64,000 bases of DNA from Akkermansia muciniphila (GTDB lineage: Bacteria; Verrucomicrobiota; Verrucomicrobiia; Verrucomicrobiales; Akkermansiaceae). The notes beneath the pieces are model-generated. The model was not told the DNA's origin, ran no database searches, and was given only the letters and a program-made list of their open reading frames with translations. The stretch is taken from the NCBI RefSeq assembly GCF_900184965.1, contig NZ_FXYA01000204.1:83989-147988 (forward strand). The letters are read 5' to 3'. The position numbers and the translations under genes were made by a program. Shown one piece after another: positions 8,967 to 18,616 of this stretch (position 1 is its first letter; every line of letters starts with the position of its first letter).

Positions 8967-9950
8967 ATGGATACTTCTTCCCGGAAAACGTCTCTTGTTG
9001 TGTTGTTCAACCATCGGTATGACCGTAACATTCCGGTCATCAGAGAGCTTTATTCAAGACGCTTTTCCGGGTTGCTTCAATTAATGCCCTATTACAAGGG
9101 GGATGCCCCTGACGTATGTTCCGTTTACGGGAATTCTTTCCAGTTTTATAATTATATTTTACAGTCCAGGGAAAGAATCAGACAGCTGGATGGCGATTAT
9201 CTTCTCATCATCGGAGACGATCTTCTTTTAAATCCCGGGTTTGACGAATTTTCCACGCCGTCCCTGCTGGGAATTCATGGGGAGGATACGTGTTACCTTG
9301 ACGGTTTTGTGGACGTTTCTCTGCCGGTGTGTTACCGGGGAACGGCGGAAGCTCACCGTTTTTCCATAACTCCCCCCGGTATTGATGCGGAAAGCGTCAA
9401 CAGGAACGTTCCTTCCTATGAGGAAGCCAGGCGGATTTTAAAATCCAGGAACCTCATGCGGCATGATGAATTGTCGCGCGTACGCATGTTTCTGCCCAAA
9501 TGGAGTTCCGGCGGGATTCATGCGAATTGGAAAGTGTTGAAGGGCAGGGTATGGCATTTGCTGAATTACTGGAAGCACCGGATGAAAAAATACCGGTATT
9601 CCTATCCTGTCGTTTTCGGATATTCGGACATTGTCTGCATTCCGAAAGGGAGATTGGACGATTTCTGCCGTATTCTCGAAGTGTTCTCCGCATGGAACAT
9701 GTTTGTGGAGCTGGCCATTCCCACGGCGTTGCAGCTTCTTCCCGGTACAAAACTGGCTACGCTGGAGGACACACAATACAAGTCGGGAAACGTCTGGTTC
9801 CCCCAGGATCCGGAACACTTTGAAGCCATGAATGCCGTCATCGGAGGGCTTTTGTCTTCTTCCGGAGGGAACCTTGACAAATTGCTTGCCTCCTTTCCGG
9901 AGGAATACCTGTACCTCCATCCCGTGAAATTGTCCCGCTTTGCCAGGTAG
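8967..9950 (+). CDS. Putative glycosyltransferase
   Basis: The 327-residue protein has an N-terminal LVVLFNHRYDRNIPVI strand-helix typical of nucleotide-sugar binding. A GDYLLIIGDDLLLNPGF segment, in which GDD acts as a DxD-type metal site, points to a GT-A glycosyltransferase. A cytoplasmic enzyme of surface glycan assembly is likely; donor and acceptor are unknown. An in-frame ATG at 8886 would add 27 residues of poor quality, so the ATG at 8967 is preferred. A GGAGG at about 8932 is too far away to serve it. The gene is followed 29 bases later by the UDP-galactopyranose-mutase-like gene. Confidence 0.65.
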   Translation: MDTSSRKTSLVVLFNHRYDRNIPVIRELYSRRFSGLLQLMPYYKGDAPDVCSVYGNSFQFYNYILQSRERIRQLDGDYLLIIGDDLLLNPGFDEFSTPSLLGIHGEDTCYLDGFVDVSLPVCYRGTAEAHRFSITPPGIDAESVNRNVPSYEEARRILKSRNLMRHDELSRVRMFLPKWSSGGIHANWKVLKGRVWHLLNYWKHRMKKYRYSYPVVFGYSDIVCIPKGRLDDFCRILEVFSAWNMFVELAIPTALQLLPGTKLATLEDTQYKSGNVWFPQDPEHFEAMNAVIGGLLSSSGGNLDKLLASFPEEYLYLHPVKLSRFAR

Positions 9951-9979
9951 GGGCGTCAATAAATTGGCCTTTTTATCCC

Positions 9980-11245
9980 ATGATGAAATATGCTGTGATC
10001 GGAGCCGGGGTTTCCGGATTGTCCATGGCCGGAATGTTGCTGAAGAGAGGTCATGAGGTGGTTGTTTATGAAAGGGACTCCCGGCCCGGCGGCCTGATTA
10101 AATGCACGGAGGTGCAGGGTAATCTGTATCATCGGGTGGGCGGGCATGTGTTCAATTCCCGGCGGCAGGAGGTGCTGGACTGGTTTTGGTCCCGGTTTGA
10201 CAGGGAGCGCGATTTTGTTTCCGCCCGGCGCCGGGCGGTTATTTCCCTGGAGGGTGGGGCTGTGGTGGATTATCCCATTGAAAACCACCTCGACCAGTTT
10301 CCCGAGGCCGTCCGTTCCTCTATCGTCCATGAGTTGCTGGAACTTTACAGGAATCCTCCCGCGGAGCCCCGCTCCCTGGGAGAGTTTTTTCTGAACCGTT
10401 TCGGGAAAACCCTGAACAGCCTTTATTTCACGCCATACAATAACAAGGTGTGGAGGCAGGATATCAGCCAAATTGCCATGGATTGGCTGGAAAACAAGCT
10501 TCCCATGCCGGGTGTGGCGGAAATCCTGCTGAACAATATTGGGCACATCGATGAAAGCGTCATGGTGCACAGTTCTTTCTTTTATGCGAAAAACGGCGGT
10601 TCCCAGTTTCTGGCGGATACGCTGGCTCGCGGCCTTAAGGTCAGGTACCGGGAGGAAGCCGTAAATATCCTCCCGAAGGACGGGAAATGGCTCATACAGG
10701 GAGAGTTGTTTGACAGAGTTGTCTTTACGGGGAATGTCAGGCAGCTTGGGGATTGTTTCCCCTGCGTGGACGAATTGCGCCCGTTTTTCCCCCGGATTTC
10801 AGAATTGCGCTCTCACGGAACCACTTCCGTGCTTTGCCGGATCTCCCCTAATGACTACAGCTGGATTTACATGCCCTCTCCGTCCCACCGTTCCCACCGG
10901 ATCATTTGCACGGGGAATTTTTCCAGAAATAATAATAACGGGGACATCACCACCGCGACTATTGAATTTTCCGAGCAAATGGCGGCAGGGGAAATCAGGC
11001 GCCAGCTGGAGCTTATTCCCTTTTCCCCTGTGTATCTGGCTCATCACTGGGAAGAATACACCTATCCCGTTCAGGATGCCTCCAGCCGGACCCTCATCAG
11101 GGAACTAAAGGAGCGCCTGGAACCGAAAGGCATTTATTTATTAGGCCGTTTTGCGGAGTGGGAATACTACAACATGGATGCGGCCATTGGCGCGGCCCTT
11201 GATTTGGATAAAAGGCTGGCTGCGAAGCAGATGCCGCGGGGATGA
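9980..11245 (+). CDS. FAD-dependent oxidoreductase, UDP-galactopyranose mutase-like
   Basis: The 421-residue protein opens with the FAD-binding VIGAGVSGLSMAGMLLKRGH and a second nucleotide motif, ERDSRPGG. It continues with YFTPYNNKVWRQD, close to the PYNxKVW signature of UDP-galactopyranose mutases and related protoporphyrinogen-oxidase-like proteins of polysaccharide loci. The C-terminus has the usual LLGRFAEWEYYNMDAAIGAA flavin contact. Between two glycosyltransferases, a sugar-nucleotide isomerase role in surface glycan synthesis is likely. The exact substrate is inference. Two adjacent ATGs (9980 and 9983) are both possible starts. Confidence 0.75.
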   Translation: MMKYAVIGAGVSGLSMAGMLLKRGHEVVVYERDSRPGGLIKCTEVQGNLYHRVGGHVFNSRRQEVLDWFWSRFDRERDFVSARRRAVISLEGGAVVDYPIENHLDQFPEAVRSSIVHELLELYRNPPAEPRSLGEFFLNRFGKTLNSLYFTPYNNKVWRQDISQIAMDWLENKLPMPGVAEILLNNIGHIDESVMVHSSFFYAKNGGSQFLADTLARGLKVRYREEAVNILPKDGKWLIQGELFDRVVFTGNVRQLGDCFPCVDELRPFFPRISELRSHGTTSVLCRISPNDYSWIYMPSPSHRSHRIICTGNFSRNNNNGDITTATIEFSEQMAAGEIRRQLELIPFSPVYLAHHWEEYTYPVQDASSRTLIRELKERLEPKGIYLLGRFAEWEYYNMDAAIGAALDLDKRLAAKQMPRG

Positions 11246-11531
11246 GTCAATTTCCGGGTATGGCAGAGTATTTGAACGGGGGATTGTTAATCCGCTGTCA
11301 ATGGAAAACTTTAACAGAGAATAATTTCCGTACATAGAACACGGGTTGAAACAGGATTTTTTTTATCGCAAAAATTCCATTCAATCCTATAAACCATTTA
11401 TAATTATTTTTTTATAGTTACACCTAAATTTTTTAGGAACAGACGGATTAACAACTCGTTATAGCTGAAAGCGCAGAAGATGTGCCCCTGTTTTTTACCA
11501 GGGGCATGCATTTCCACCGGAATTTGGGAGT

Positions 11532-12422
11532 ATGGCTATCCGTTATTGTTCTTTCGCGACCCGCGGCTACCGTTTGCGGCAATGGATGCAGATGATGAGC
11601 CTGAGGCTGGCGGATTCCTCTGTGGAATTGTCCTGTTGGAATCTTAATCGCCTGGAGAGGGAAGGAATCAGGGAGGCTGTTCCCTGGTTCGACCCGAATT
11701 TGCAGGGCGCCGGGTTTTGGGTATGGAAGCCTTTCATCATTCTCAAAGAGCTGGAACATTTGGAGGAAGGGGATTACCTGCTTTATACGGATGCGGGGCG
11801 TCCGCCGGGGAGGCTTTTCCATCATTCCTTGCAGCCGTTTGTCCAATGGCTCCGGGAGAAGGGGCAGGATATAATGCCGGGCGTGAACATTTCCTATTAT
11901 ACGGGGGACCTTACGCGGTGGTGCAAGCAGAGCGTTTTTGATGAATTGAAGCTGGATAGCAGGTGTTTTGAAAAAGCGCCCCTGATTCAGGGATCATTCC
12001 TTTTCTTGAAAAAGTCGGAACAAAGCCTCCGAATTCTCCATGAATGGATGGATTTATGCCGTCAGTTCAAGCTGGTGTCTTCCGCAGCTCCGGAAGAAGA
12101 GAGCCGTTGCCGCTCCAATTTTGTGGCTCACACGCACGATCAGACGTTGCTGTCCCTCGTGGCGGCGCAACATCATCTGGACTGCCTGTATTCCGCGAAG
12201 GGCGTCATTCATCTGGAAGGCCGCCGGGCGTTTGAGCGGCATCCCGGTTTTGACGACAAGGACCCGGACCGGTTTTTGGAAGAACTTGGCGCAAAGAAAG
12301 AGGAGCATCCCTTAATGCCCGTGGTTGGCTGTATGCAGCAGGCGTTTTTCCTGTATGAAAAAGCCATGAGTAAATTGATGAAGCTGGTTGGTTTGAGACC
12401 CCTCCGCGGGTTTTACCGTTGA
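11532..12422 (+). CDS. Putative glycosyltransferase with a YTDAG (DxD-like) site
   Basis: The 296-residue protein has GAGFWVWKPFIILKEL followed by EGDYLLYTDAG and later AHTHDQTLLSLVAA. This motif order belongs to a GT-A-like family found in capsule and O-antigen loci, where the aspartates bind metal and nucleotide sugar. The ATG at 11532 lies behind a 286-base AT-rich spacer that probably holds its own promoter. That spacer also has a small palindrome, CCTAAATTTTTTAGG, at 11423-11437. Substrate unknown. Confidence 0.7.
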   Translation: MAIRYCSFATRGYRLRQWMQMMSLRLADSSVELSCWNLNRLEREGIREAVPWFDPNLQGAGFWVWKPFIILKELEHLEEGDYLLYTDAGRPPGRLFHHSLQPFVQWLREKGQDIMPGVNISYYTGDLTRWCKQSVFDELKLDSRCFEKAPLIQGSFLFLKKSEQSLRILHEWMDLCRQFKLVSSAAPEEESRCRSNFVAHTHDQTLLSLVAAQHHLDCLYSAKGVIHLEGRRAFERHPGFDDKDPDRFLEELGAKKEEHPLMPVVGCMQQAFFLYEKAMSKLMKLVGLRPLRGFYR

Positions 12423-12493
12423 GGGACGGTTGTGGGCGGAAGGGGCGTCTGCCAGCTTCCGCCTTCGTGACGGACCGCGCCGGCCTGCTGTGG

Positions 12494-12528
12494 GGAAAAA
12501 TAAAAAAGCGCCGGAAAAACCGGCGCTT
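12494..12528 (-). terminator. Intrinsic terminator of the sulfatase gene
   Basis: Read on the minus strand, a GCGCCGG/CCGGCGC stem with a five-base loop is followed by a T-rich run. It lies 26 bases beyond the sulfatase stop. Confidence 0.85.
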
Positions 12529-12553
12529 GGAAAAGCAGTTTCCTGGGGAACTG

Positions 12554-14212
12554 TTACCAGGAAGCGTCGAATTTGGGGATAGGCGTTCCCTTGCCTCCGG
12601 GGCTGTTTTCCGGGACTTTATAGGCTTTACGAAGTTCGTGGTAACGCTTCTTGAGCTGCTCCACCGTATTTTTGTAGGCAGGATCGTCAATGACGTTTTT
12701 CATTTGCATGGGATCCTTTTTCATGTCAAAGAGCATCCATTCTCCGCTGGTCCAGATGTAGGAAAGCGTGTAGCGGTCCGTCCGGATGCCGTCGTGGCGC
12801 GGGGCGTTGTGTTCGCCGGGATTTTCGTAAAAACAGTAGTAAATGGCATCCCTCCAGTTGTCGGGAGTCTTGCCCGTGAAAGCGGTGGGAAGCAGGGATA
12901 CGCCCTGGAAGGTATTCATGTTTTCCGGGGTGTCCGCCCCTGCCGCGGAAACGATGGTGGGAGCGTAGTCGATGTTTTGCACCATGGCGTTGTTGCGGAT
13001 GCCCGCGGGAATTTTGCCGGGCCATCTCATGATGAGGGGCATGCGGAGGGATTCTTCAAAAATCCAGCGCTTGTCGTACATGCCGTGTTCTCCCATGTAG
13101 AACCCCTGGTCTCCGCAGTAGATGACCAGCGTGTCTTTCGCGAGCCCCTCTTTGTCCAGATATTCCATAAGGCGGCCGATGCTGTCGTCCACGGACAGAA
13201 GGCACCCCAGATAATCCTCCATGTAGGCATGCCATTTCCATTCCGCAAACGCTTTCGGGTCCTTCAGTTTTCCGGATTTCATGCCGTCCACCAGGGACTT
13301 GGTGCGCTTGGCGTAATAGTCCGTCCAGGTTTTCTTTTCTTCCGGCGTCATGCGGTTCAGTTCGCCCAGGTCCCAGCCGTAGCCGGGGGAAACGATGCTT
13401 TTGCGCATCTCTTCCGGAACCTGGTCCTTAAGTACTTTGAGGTCGGAATAAATCGCCATGTGATTGGCGACGGTCTGCTGGTTTTTCTTCAGGAATTCCG
13501 GACGGTTGGCGTAGTCGTCATGGAAGTTGGCGGGCGGCGTCATGCCGGAGGTGTCCACCTTGCCCAGGTGGCGCAGAGCAGGGCACCAGGCGCGGTGGGG
13601 GGCCTTGTGGCCCACAACGAGCAGGAAGGGCTTGTTCTTGTCCCGGTTTTCCAGCCACTGGATGGATTTGTCCGTGACCACGTCCGTGGCATAGCCGGGA
13701 AATCGCTTCGTCTGGCGTTTGCCGTCCGGCTTGAGGCTGATAAAGTCCGGATTGTAGTAGCTGCCCTGGCCGGGGAAGATTTCCCACGTGTCGAACCCGG
13801 TGGGATTTGATTCCAGGTGCCATTTGCCGAAAAGGCCCGTCTGGTATCCGGCTTTCTGCAGCATTTTCGGGTAGGTGGGCTGGGAGCCGTCCAGCGGTTT
13901 CTGGCCGTTGAAGACAAAGCCGTTCATGTGGGAATGCCTGCCGGTCAGGATACAGGCGCGGGAGGGGCCGCACAGGGAGTTGGCGCAGTAGCTGCGGTCA
14001 AAAACCATGCCCTGGCGTCCCAGTTTGTTGAAGTTGGGCAGGGCGACGGGGGAATCGTCTTTGCCGGTGCCCAGCGTCTGGTAGGCGTGGTCGTCCGTAA
14101 TGATAAAGAGGATGTTCGGTTTCTTATTTTCCGCGGCCCTGGTTTGGGCTGACAGGGGAACTGCCGCCAGCAGGGCCAGAGTTCCGGCGACGATGGTTTT
14201 CAAGGGTCTCAT
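12554..14212 (-). CDS. Secreted sulfatase (formylglycine type)
   Basis: The 552-residue protein begins with a signal peptide (cleavage near LSAQT). The sulfatase N-terminal metal site NILFIITDDHA follows, then the catalytic motif CGPSRACILTGRH with Cys81 as the residue converted to formylglycine. A later CGDQGFYMGEHGMYDKRW supplies further ligands. Such enzymes remove sulfate from glycans; in Akkermansia many act on mucin O-glycans, but the exact sulfate position cannot be read here. The Cys-type motif needs a maturase encoded elsewhere. The gene is divergent from recQ, with 87 bases between the starts. Confidence 0.93.
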   Translation of the reverse strand: MRPLKTIVAGTLALLAAVPLSAQTRAAENKKPNILFIITDDHAYQTLGTGKDDSPVALPNFNKLGRQGMVFDRSYCANSLCGPSRACILTGRHSHMNGFVFNGQKPLDGSQPTYPKMLQKAGYQTGLFGKWHLESNPTGFDTWEIFPGQGSYYNPDFISLKPDGKRQTKRFPGYATDVVTDKSIQWLENRDKNKPFLLVVGHKAPHRAWCPALRHLGKVDTSGMTPPANFHDDYANRPEFLKKNQQTVANHMAIYSDLKVLKDQVPEEMRKSIVSPGYGWDLGELNRMTPEEKKTWTDYYAKRTKSLVDGMKSGKLKDPKAFAEWKWHAYMEDYLGCLLSVDDSIGRLMEYLDKEGLAKDTLVIYCGDQGFYMGEHGMYDKRWIFEESLRMPLIMRWPGKIPAGIRNNAMVQNIDYAPTIVSAAGADTPENMNTFQGVSLLPTAFTGKTPDNWRDAIYYCFYENPGEHNAPRHDGIRTDRYTLSYIWTSGEWMLFDMKKDPMQMKNVIDDPAYKNTVEQLKKRYHELRKAYKVPENSPGGKGTPIPKFDASW

Positions 14213-14299
14213 ATTGCCTGGAGGATATAGGATGGCGCCGCCGTGTCAATGTCATAGGATTCCTTTTGCCGGTATTCTGCGTTATGGTATTCTCGCCCC

Positions 14300-16198
14300 A
14301 TGCTTTCCTCTACTCTGGAAGACACGCTGCGTTTGTTCGGCAAGGAACGGTTCCGTCCCATGCAGAGGGAGCTGGTGGAGTGTGCGCTGGAGGGCCGTTC
14401 CTGCATCGGTATTTTGCCTACGGGTTCCGGCAAGAGCCTTTGCTATCAGATTCCGGCGGTGCTTGGAAACGGGCTGACGGTTGTGGTTTCTCCGCTGATT
14501 GCCCTGATGCGCGACCAGGTGGCGGGGCTGGAAAGACTGGGGGTGGCCGCCGCCAGGTATGATTCGACCCTGGCGGAGGAAGATAAGGCCGCCCTGATGG
14601 ACAGATTGACGTCCGGAAGCGTCCGCCTTCTGTTTGCCGCGCCGGAATCTCTGGAATCCCCGTGGATTCGGCGGGCCATGGAGCTTGTCCCTCCCGGCTT
14701 GTTCGTGGTGGATGAGGCTCATTGCCTTTCGGAATGGGGGCACAGTTTCCGTCCGGATTATCTGGGGCTGCCCGGTTTTTTCAAAAAGCACGGATTCCGC
14801 TGCGTTATGGCGTTGACGGCCACGGCTACGGAGCGGGTGTGCCGCGATCTGGCCGGCCTGTTTGGCGTGCGCGATGAATGTATTTTCCGGGCTGCTCCGT
14901 ACCGTGCGAATATTTTCCGTCAGGTGGAAACGTTGAGGGAGCAGGATAAGGCCGCGCGGCTGGTTGAATTGTTGAAAGAGGAAGGCCGCCGTCCCGCCGT
15001 GGTGTACACGCGGACCCGCAAAGATGCGGAAAACCTTTCCTACGAATTGGGGAAAGCCGGTTTTTCCGTCAAGTCCTACCATGCGGGCATGCCTCCGGAA
15101 ACGCGGGGGCTGGTTCAGGACGAGTTTCTGGCAGGCGCGGCGGACGTGCTGGTGGCGACGATTGCTTTCGGCATGGGGATTGACAAGCCGGACGTGCGTT
15201 CCGTAGTGCATTACCATCCCCCAGCCAGTCTGGAGGCGTATGTTCAGGAATCCGGTCGTGCGGGCCGCGACGGTCTTCCTTCCTTCAGCCTGGTGATGTT
15301 GTCCCCCCGCGACAGCGTGGCCGCAGTCAACCGGCTGCATGCGGCGGAACCGGACCGGCACGGCATGAAAGGGCTGGTATCCCTGTTGTCCCGCAGGGGG
15401 GAGCACATTATTTCCCTGTATGAGGCTTCCTCCGTTTATGATTTGCCGGATGTGGCGGTGGACCGGATGCTGTTTGACCTGAAGCGTTCCGGTTCCGTAC
15501 GGGAGCAGGGGACGGGACACAAGTACTACAAGGTGCGCCCTCTGTTCCGGATGGAAGAAATCCTGTGCGGCCGCAGCAGGGAGGAATGCGCCCGGCTGCA
15601 ATGGATGGATATGCGCCGGCAGGGGGAGGTGGAAGATCTGGCCGTGGAATGGGGAATTTCATGGGAAGAAGCCGCCGCCTGGCTTGGAGACCTGGCTCTT
15701 TCCGGGGAATGGAAAGTGGAGATGCGCCAGGCAGCCCTTCATCTGTATTCGGAAGGGTTTGACGCGGAAGAGGCTACGGAGGAATTTGCGCAGTATTTTT
15801 CCAGATCCCGGCTAAACGGGCTGGAACGCTGGAAAACCTGCGTTTCCACGCTGACGTCTTCCGCCTGCCTGAATAGAAGCCTGGATGCCTATTTCGGTTT
15901 CCGGGACGCATCCGGACCTTGCGGGCATTGTCCTGCGTGCTGCGGGATGGAGCCCGCGGCCATGGAGGAAGAGGAACCCTCCCCGTTACCGGAAGAGCTG
16001 CGTTCCGCCGTCATGGAGCTGGCGGGGCAGAGAAAGCCCGCGCTGGCCCGCCCTTCCCAGTTGGCGCGCTTTTTGCTGGGGCTGGCTTCCCCCGCGGCCA
16101 TGCGCGCCCGGTTGTGGAGCCATCCGCTCTACGGGGCGTTGGCGGACAGGAAATGGGAAGACGTGTGGATTGAGGCGCATGCCTTGTTGGGGAGTTAG
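14300..16198 (+). CDS. recQ: RecQ-family ATP-dependent DNA helicase
   Basis: The 632-residue helicase has Walker A ILPTGSGKSLCYQ, the motif II region VVDEAHCLSEWGHSFRPDY, and motif VI in YVQESGRAGRDGLPS. These define a 3'-5' superfamily 2 helicase of the RecQ type. A cysteine cluster, CGHCPACC, near residues 540-550 looks like the zinc-binding part of an RQC domain, although it sits later than in E. coli RecQ. No HRDC domain is obvious. Its stop overlaps the stop of the convergent glycosyltransferase by four bases. Confidence 0.85.
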   Translation: MLSSTLEDTLRLFGKERFRPMQRELVECALEGRSCIGILPTGSGKSLCYQIPAVLGNGLTVVVSPLIALMRDQVAGLERLGVAAARYDSTLAEEDKAALMDRLTSGSVRLLFAAPESLESPWIRRAMELVPPGLFVVDEAHCLSEWGHSFRPDYLGLPGFFKKHGFRCVMALTATATERVCRDLAGLFGVRDECIFRAAPYRANIFRQVETLREQDKAARLVELLKEEGRRPAVVYTRTRKDAENLSYELGKAGFSVKSYHAGMPPETRGLVQDEFLAGAADVLVATIAFGMGIDKPDVRSVVHYHPPASLEAYVQESGRAGRDGLPSFSLVMLSPRDSVAAVNRLHAAEPDRHGMKGLVSLLSRRGEHIISLYEASSVYDLPDVAVDRMLFDLKRSGSVREQGTGHKYYKVRPLFRMEEILCGRSREECARLQWMDMRRQGEVEDLAVEWGISWEEAAAWLGDLALSGEWKVEMRQAALHLYSEGFDAEEATEEFAQYFSRSRLNGLERWKTCVSTLTSSACLNRSLDAYFGFRDASGPCGHCPACCGMEPAAMEEEEPSPLPEELRSAVMELAGQRKPALARPSQLARFLLGLASPAAMRARLWSHPLYGALADRKWEDVWIEAHALLGS

Positions 16199-17391
16199 AG
16201 GGCGGCTTTTCCGCTTTGGGCGGCTTCACAGGCGGCAATAATGCGTTTGCAGGAATTTTCCGCATGCAGCAGGGAACCCCAGTAGCGGGATATTTCCTCA
16301 GGGTTGCGTTTTCCAGAGTCCCAGGCGCGTATTTCTTCCAGCAGCGCTTGGGAGAGGCTTTCCGGAGAATCCTGCGGGCTGAGCGTGCCTGAATCATGGG
16401 AAACGTACCATTGCAGGCAGTTCAGCTGGGGGGTGAGGCGGGGCCCTACGACAGAGGCTCCGGCGCACAACGCTTCTGCGGAGGCAAGGTGCGTTCCCTC
16501 GGACAGGGAGGTGCAAAGACTGATTTTGGCCAGGGATTGTTTCTTTTGCAGCTCAATGTTTGGGATATAGCCGGCCAGATGAATGCGGGAGCGAAGGCCT
16601 TGCGGAAGGTTGCCGTGCCATTCCCGGAGAAAAGGCGGGAGATTGCCGTAAATTTCCGCTTCCCATTCCGGGGCGTGGACAAGAGCCTGTTCCAGCGTGG
16701 ACATCAGCAGTCCGGGGCGTTTATAGAGAAGATCGTCCCAGCGGCCTACGGCCATGATGATGTTGCGCTTCTCTCCGGCAAAGCGGCAGGTGGAAGAAAT
16801 GGGGTTGGGAACCAGGGCCAGTTTCCGGACGATGGATTTTCCATAGAGCCATTCCCTGTCTGCGACGGATTGGAGGGCGGACGGAATGGGGAAAGCGACC
16901 ACGTCTCCTGAATCCAAATGTTTTCTGCGTCCCCTGCTGGCGAGGTTCCATGTATGCTGTTTCAGGAGGCGCAGCAGGAAAAAAGCGGAACCTTTGATTT
17001 TCCCGTGGATGAAAACGTCTTTAATGTACATGTTTTTCGCAATGGGAAGCCAGTATTGCCACGGAAAGAACAGTCCGGAGGAGTCCATGTAGATTACCAG
17101 AAAAATTCCCGCGTCATGGATGGCTCTGGCGATGGGAAGGTATTTGCCCATTCCCCACGCGTACAGGACCAATCCGTCAATGCCCAGGGACTTCCACCAG
17201 GCGGGGTTTTCCAGGTTGGCGTATTCCGTGCGGATGAGGTCGGGATCATCTCCTTCCCGGGCAGGTGTGGGCATGATGGCCCTGCTCTCCACTCCGATTC
17301 TCTGGAAGGCCTTGCAGAAAGCGCCTGAATCACGGGAAAAGAAGGTATGGTCCCCTTTGAAGGAAACCGGCGTGCATGTGTACCATCTCAT
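16195..17391 (-). CDS. GT-B glycosyltransferase (family 1/4-like)
   Basis: The 398-residue protein has a two-domain GT-B build. The C-terminal half carries the nucleotide-sugar site SLSEGTHLASAEALCAGASV, with the conserved glutamates. The true start is MRWYTCTPVSF at 17391; a longer open frame upstream is only the shadow of the preceding gene. Its ATG overlaps the stop of that gene in an ATGA arrangement, which implies translational coupling. It is the last gene of the four-gene nadB operon. Confidence 0.75.
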   Translation of the reverse strand: MRWYTCTPVSFKGDHTFFSRDSGAFCKAFQRIGVESRAIMPTPAREGDDPDLIRTEYANLENPAWWKSLGIDGLVLYAWGMGKYLPIARAIHDAGIFLVIYMDSSGLFFPWQYWLPIAKNMYIKDVFIHGKIKGSAFFLLRLLKQHTWNLASRGRRKHLDSGDVVAFPIPSALQSVADREWLYGKSIVRKLALVPNPISSTCRFAGEKRNIIMAVGRWDDLLYKRPGLLMSTLEQALVHAPEWEAEIYGNLPPFLREWHGNLPQGLRSRIHLAGYIPNIELQKKQSLAKISLCTSLSEGTHLASAEALCAGASVVGPRLTPQLNCLQWYVSHDSGTLSPQDSPESLSQALLEEIRAWDSGKRNPEEISRYWGSLLHAENSCKRIIAACEAAQSGKAAL

Positions 17392-18596
17392 GATATTGCG
17401 GGGGTGGAAGGTGAATGGAAAACGTGAAGCTCGCCAAGAAGGTCTTCCATGGACCGGAGCCATGCGGCGGGGGAGTATGTGGAGGACAAAAGTTGTTGCC
17501 CGTGCGCGCCCATGGACGGCCAGCGTTCTTCTTCCTCTAGGGCGGTGCGCAGCGTCTCCGCCAGGGATTCCACGGAAGGTTTCTGCGCAATCCAGCCGTT
17601 CCTGCCGTGGGTGATGAGTTCCGGCAGCCCTCCGTTCGGGGTAACGATGACGGGCGTGCCGTGGAGCCATGATTCCAGGACAACCATACCGAAGGTTTCC
17701 TCCCAGAGGGAGGGCGCTACGGAGAGGCCGCAGGCGGCGCGGACGGCTCCTTGTTCCTCATGGGGAATGAATCCGGTCAGGCGGATGGATTCAAGATGGC
17801 GGGAAGAGATATAACGCTCCAGTTCCCCGCGCAGGGGGCCGTCTCCCATCAGGTAGAGCATGCGGCCGGGGGGGGACAGGAGTTCCCACGCCTGAACCAG
17901 TTGCAGGACTCCTTTTTCCTGCGTCAGGCGTCCGGCGTAAAGGACGTCCCGGCGGGGCGCTCCAGGGGCGGGGGAAGGATGTTGCCGGATGAAATGCGGG
18001 ATAACCCTGATTTTATCCTCCGGTATTCCGGTCTGGATGAGAAGCTCCCGCTGGCGTTGGCTGATGGCAATGTAGGAGGAAAAGCGGTTCCAGGTTCCCA
18101 TGCGGCGCGTTTGATGCAGGACGGCGGCTGCCAGAGAGGAGTACGCGGCGTTTTTTCTCCAACAGGCGCGCATGATGCCGGGGAGATAGTTGCCGCCCTG
18201 ACAGGAAAAGCAGGGCGCTCCGTCCCGGTAAAAAACCCCGTTGAGGCAGCCGGAGCGGTAATTGTGCATATAATGGATGACGGGAGCGGGTTGATTCAGG
18301 GCCAGTTCATAGACGCAGGGAGACATGGCCGGGAACGTATTGTGGATGATCCATGCGTCATAGTGGTTTTCCAGCAGGCATTCGCGCAGTTTTTTCTCCA
18401 CATCCCTGTTGTGGAGCATATAACTCATTTTCGTCAGGGAGCCGTGGGGGCTCCGGCGCAGTTCCTCCGTTGAGTAAACAAAGGGAGTGACGTCCGCTAT
18501 GGCGCCCAGCGCCTCCGTAATGGCATGGAAGCAGATTTCTTCCCCTCCAACCTCGCTGTAACGGCTGAAAATATGTAGAATGCGTGGACGTTGCAT
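17388..18596 (-). CDS. Glycosyltransferase family 4-like protein
   Basis: The 402-residue protein starts with RILHIFSRYSEVGGEE, the N-terminal GT4 glycine loop. Its C-terminal Rossmann domain includes DVLYAGRLTQEKGVLQLVQA and PSLWEETFGMVVLESWLHGT, with the E(x7)E retaining-transferase pattern. A cysteine-containing segment (GAPCFSCQGG) in the middle is unusual and could bind a metal. It is coupled by a four-base overlap to the next glycosyltransferase and starts 20 bases after the preceding secreted-protein gene. A cytoplasmic role in surface glycan synthesis is likely. Confidence 0.85.
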   Translation of the reverse strand: MQRPRILHIFSRYSEVGGEEICFHAITEALGAIADVTPFVYSTEELRRSPHGSLTKMSYMLHNRDVEKKLRECLLENHYDAWIIHNTFPAMSPCVYELALNQPAPVIHYMHNYRSGCLNGVFYRDGAPCFSCQGGNYLPGIMRACWRKNAAYSSLAAAVLHQTRRMGTWNRFSSYIAISQRQRELLIQTGIPEDKIRVIPHFIRQHPSPAPGAPRRDVLYAGRLTQEKGVLQLVQAWELLSPPGRMLYLMGDGPLRGELERYISSRHLESIRLTGFIPHEEQGAVRAACGLSVAPSLWEETFGMVVLESWLHGTPVIVTPNGGLPELITHGRNGWIAQKPSVESLAETLRTALEEEERWPSMGAHGQQLLSSTYSPAAWLRSMEDLLGELHVFHSPSTPAIS

Positions 18597-18616
18597 GGCT
18601 GCGGCGGAACAGGGGG

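Noticed and set aside
12419..13810. Long plus-strand open frame opposite the sulfatase
   Set aside because: Antisense shadow. The sulfatase has catalytic motifs and a signal peptide; this frame has neither.
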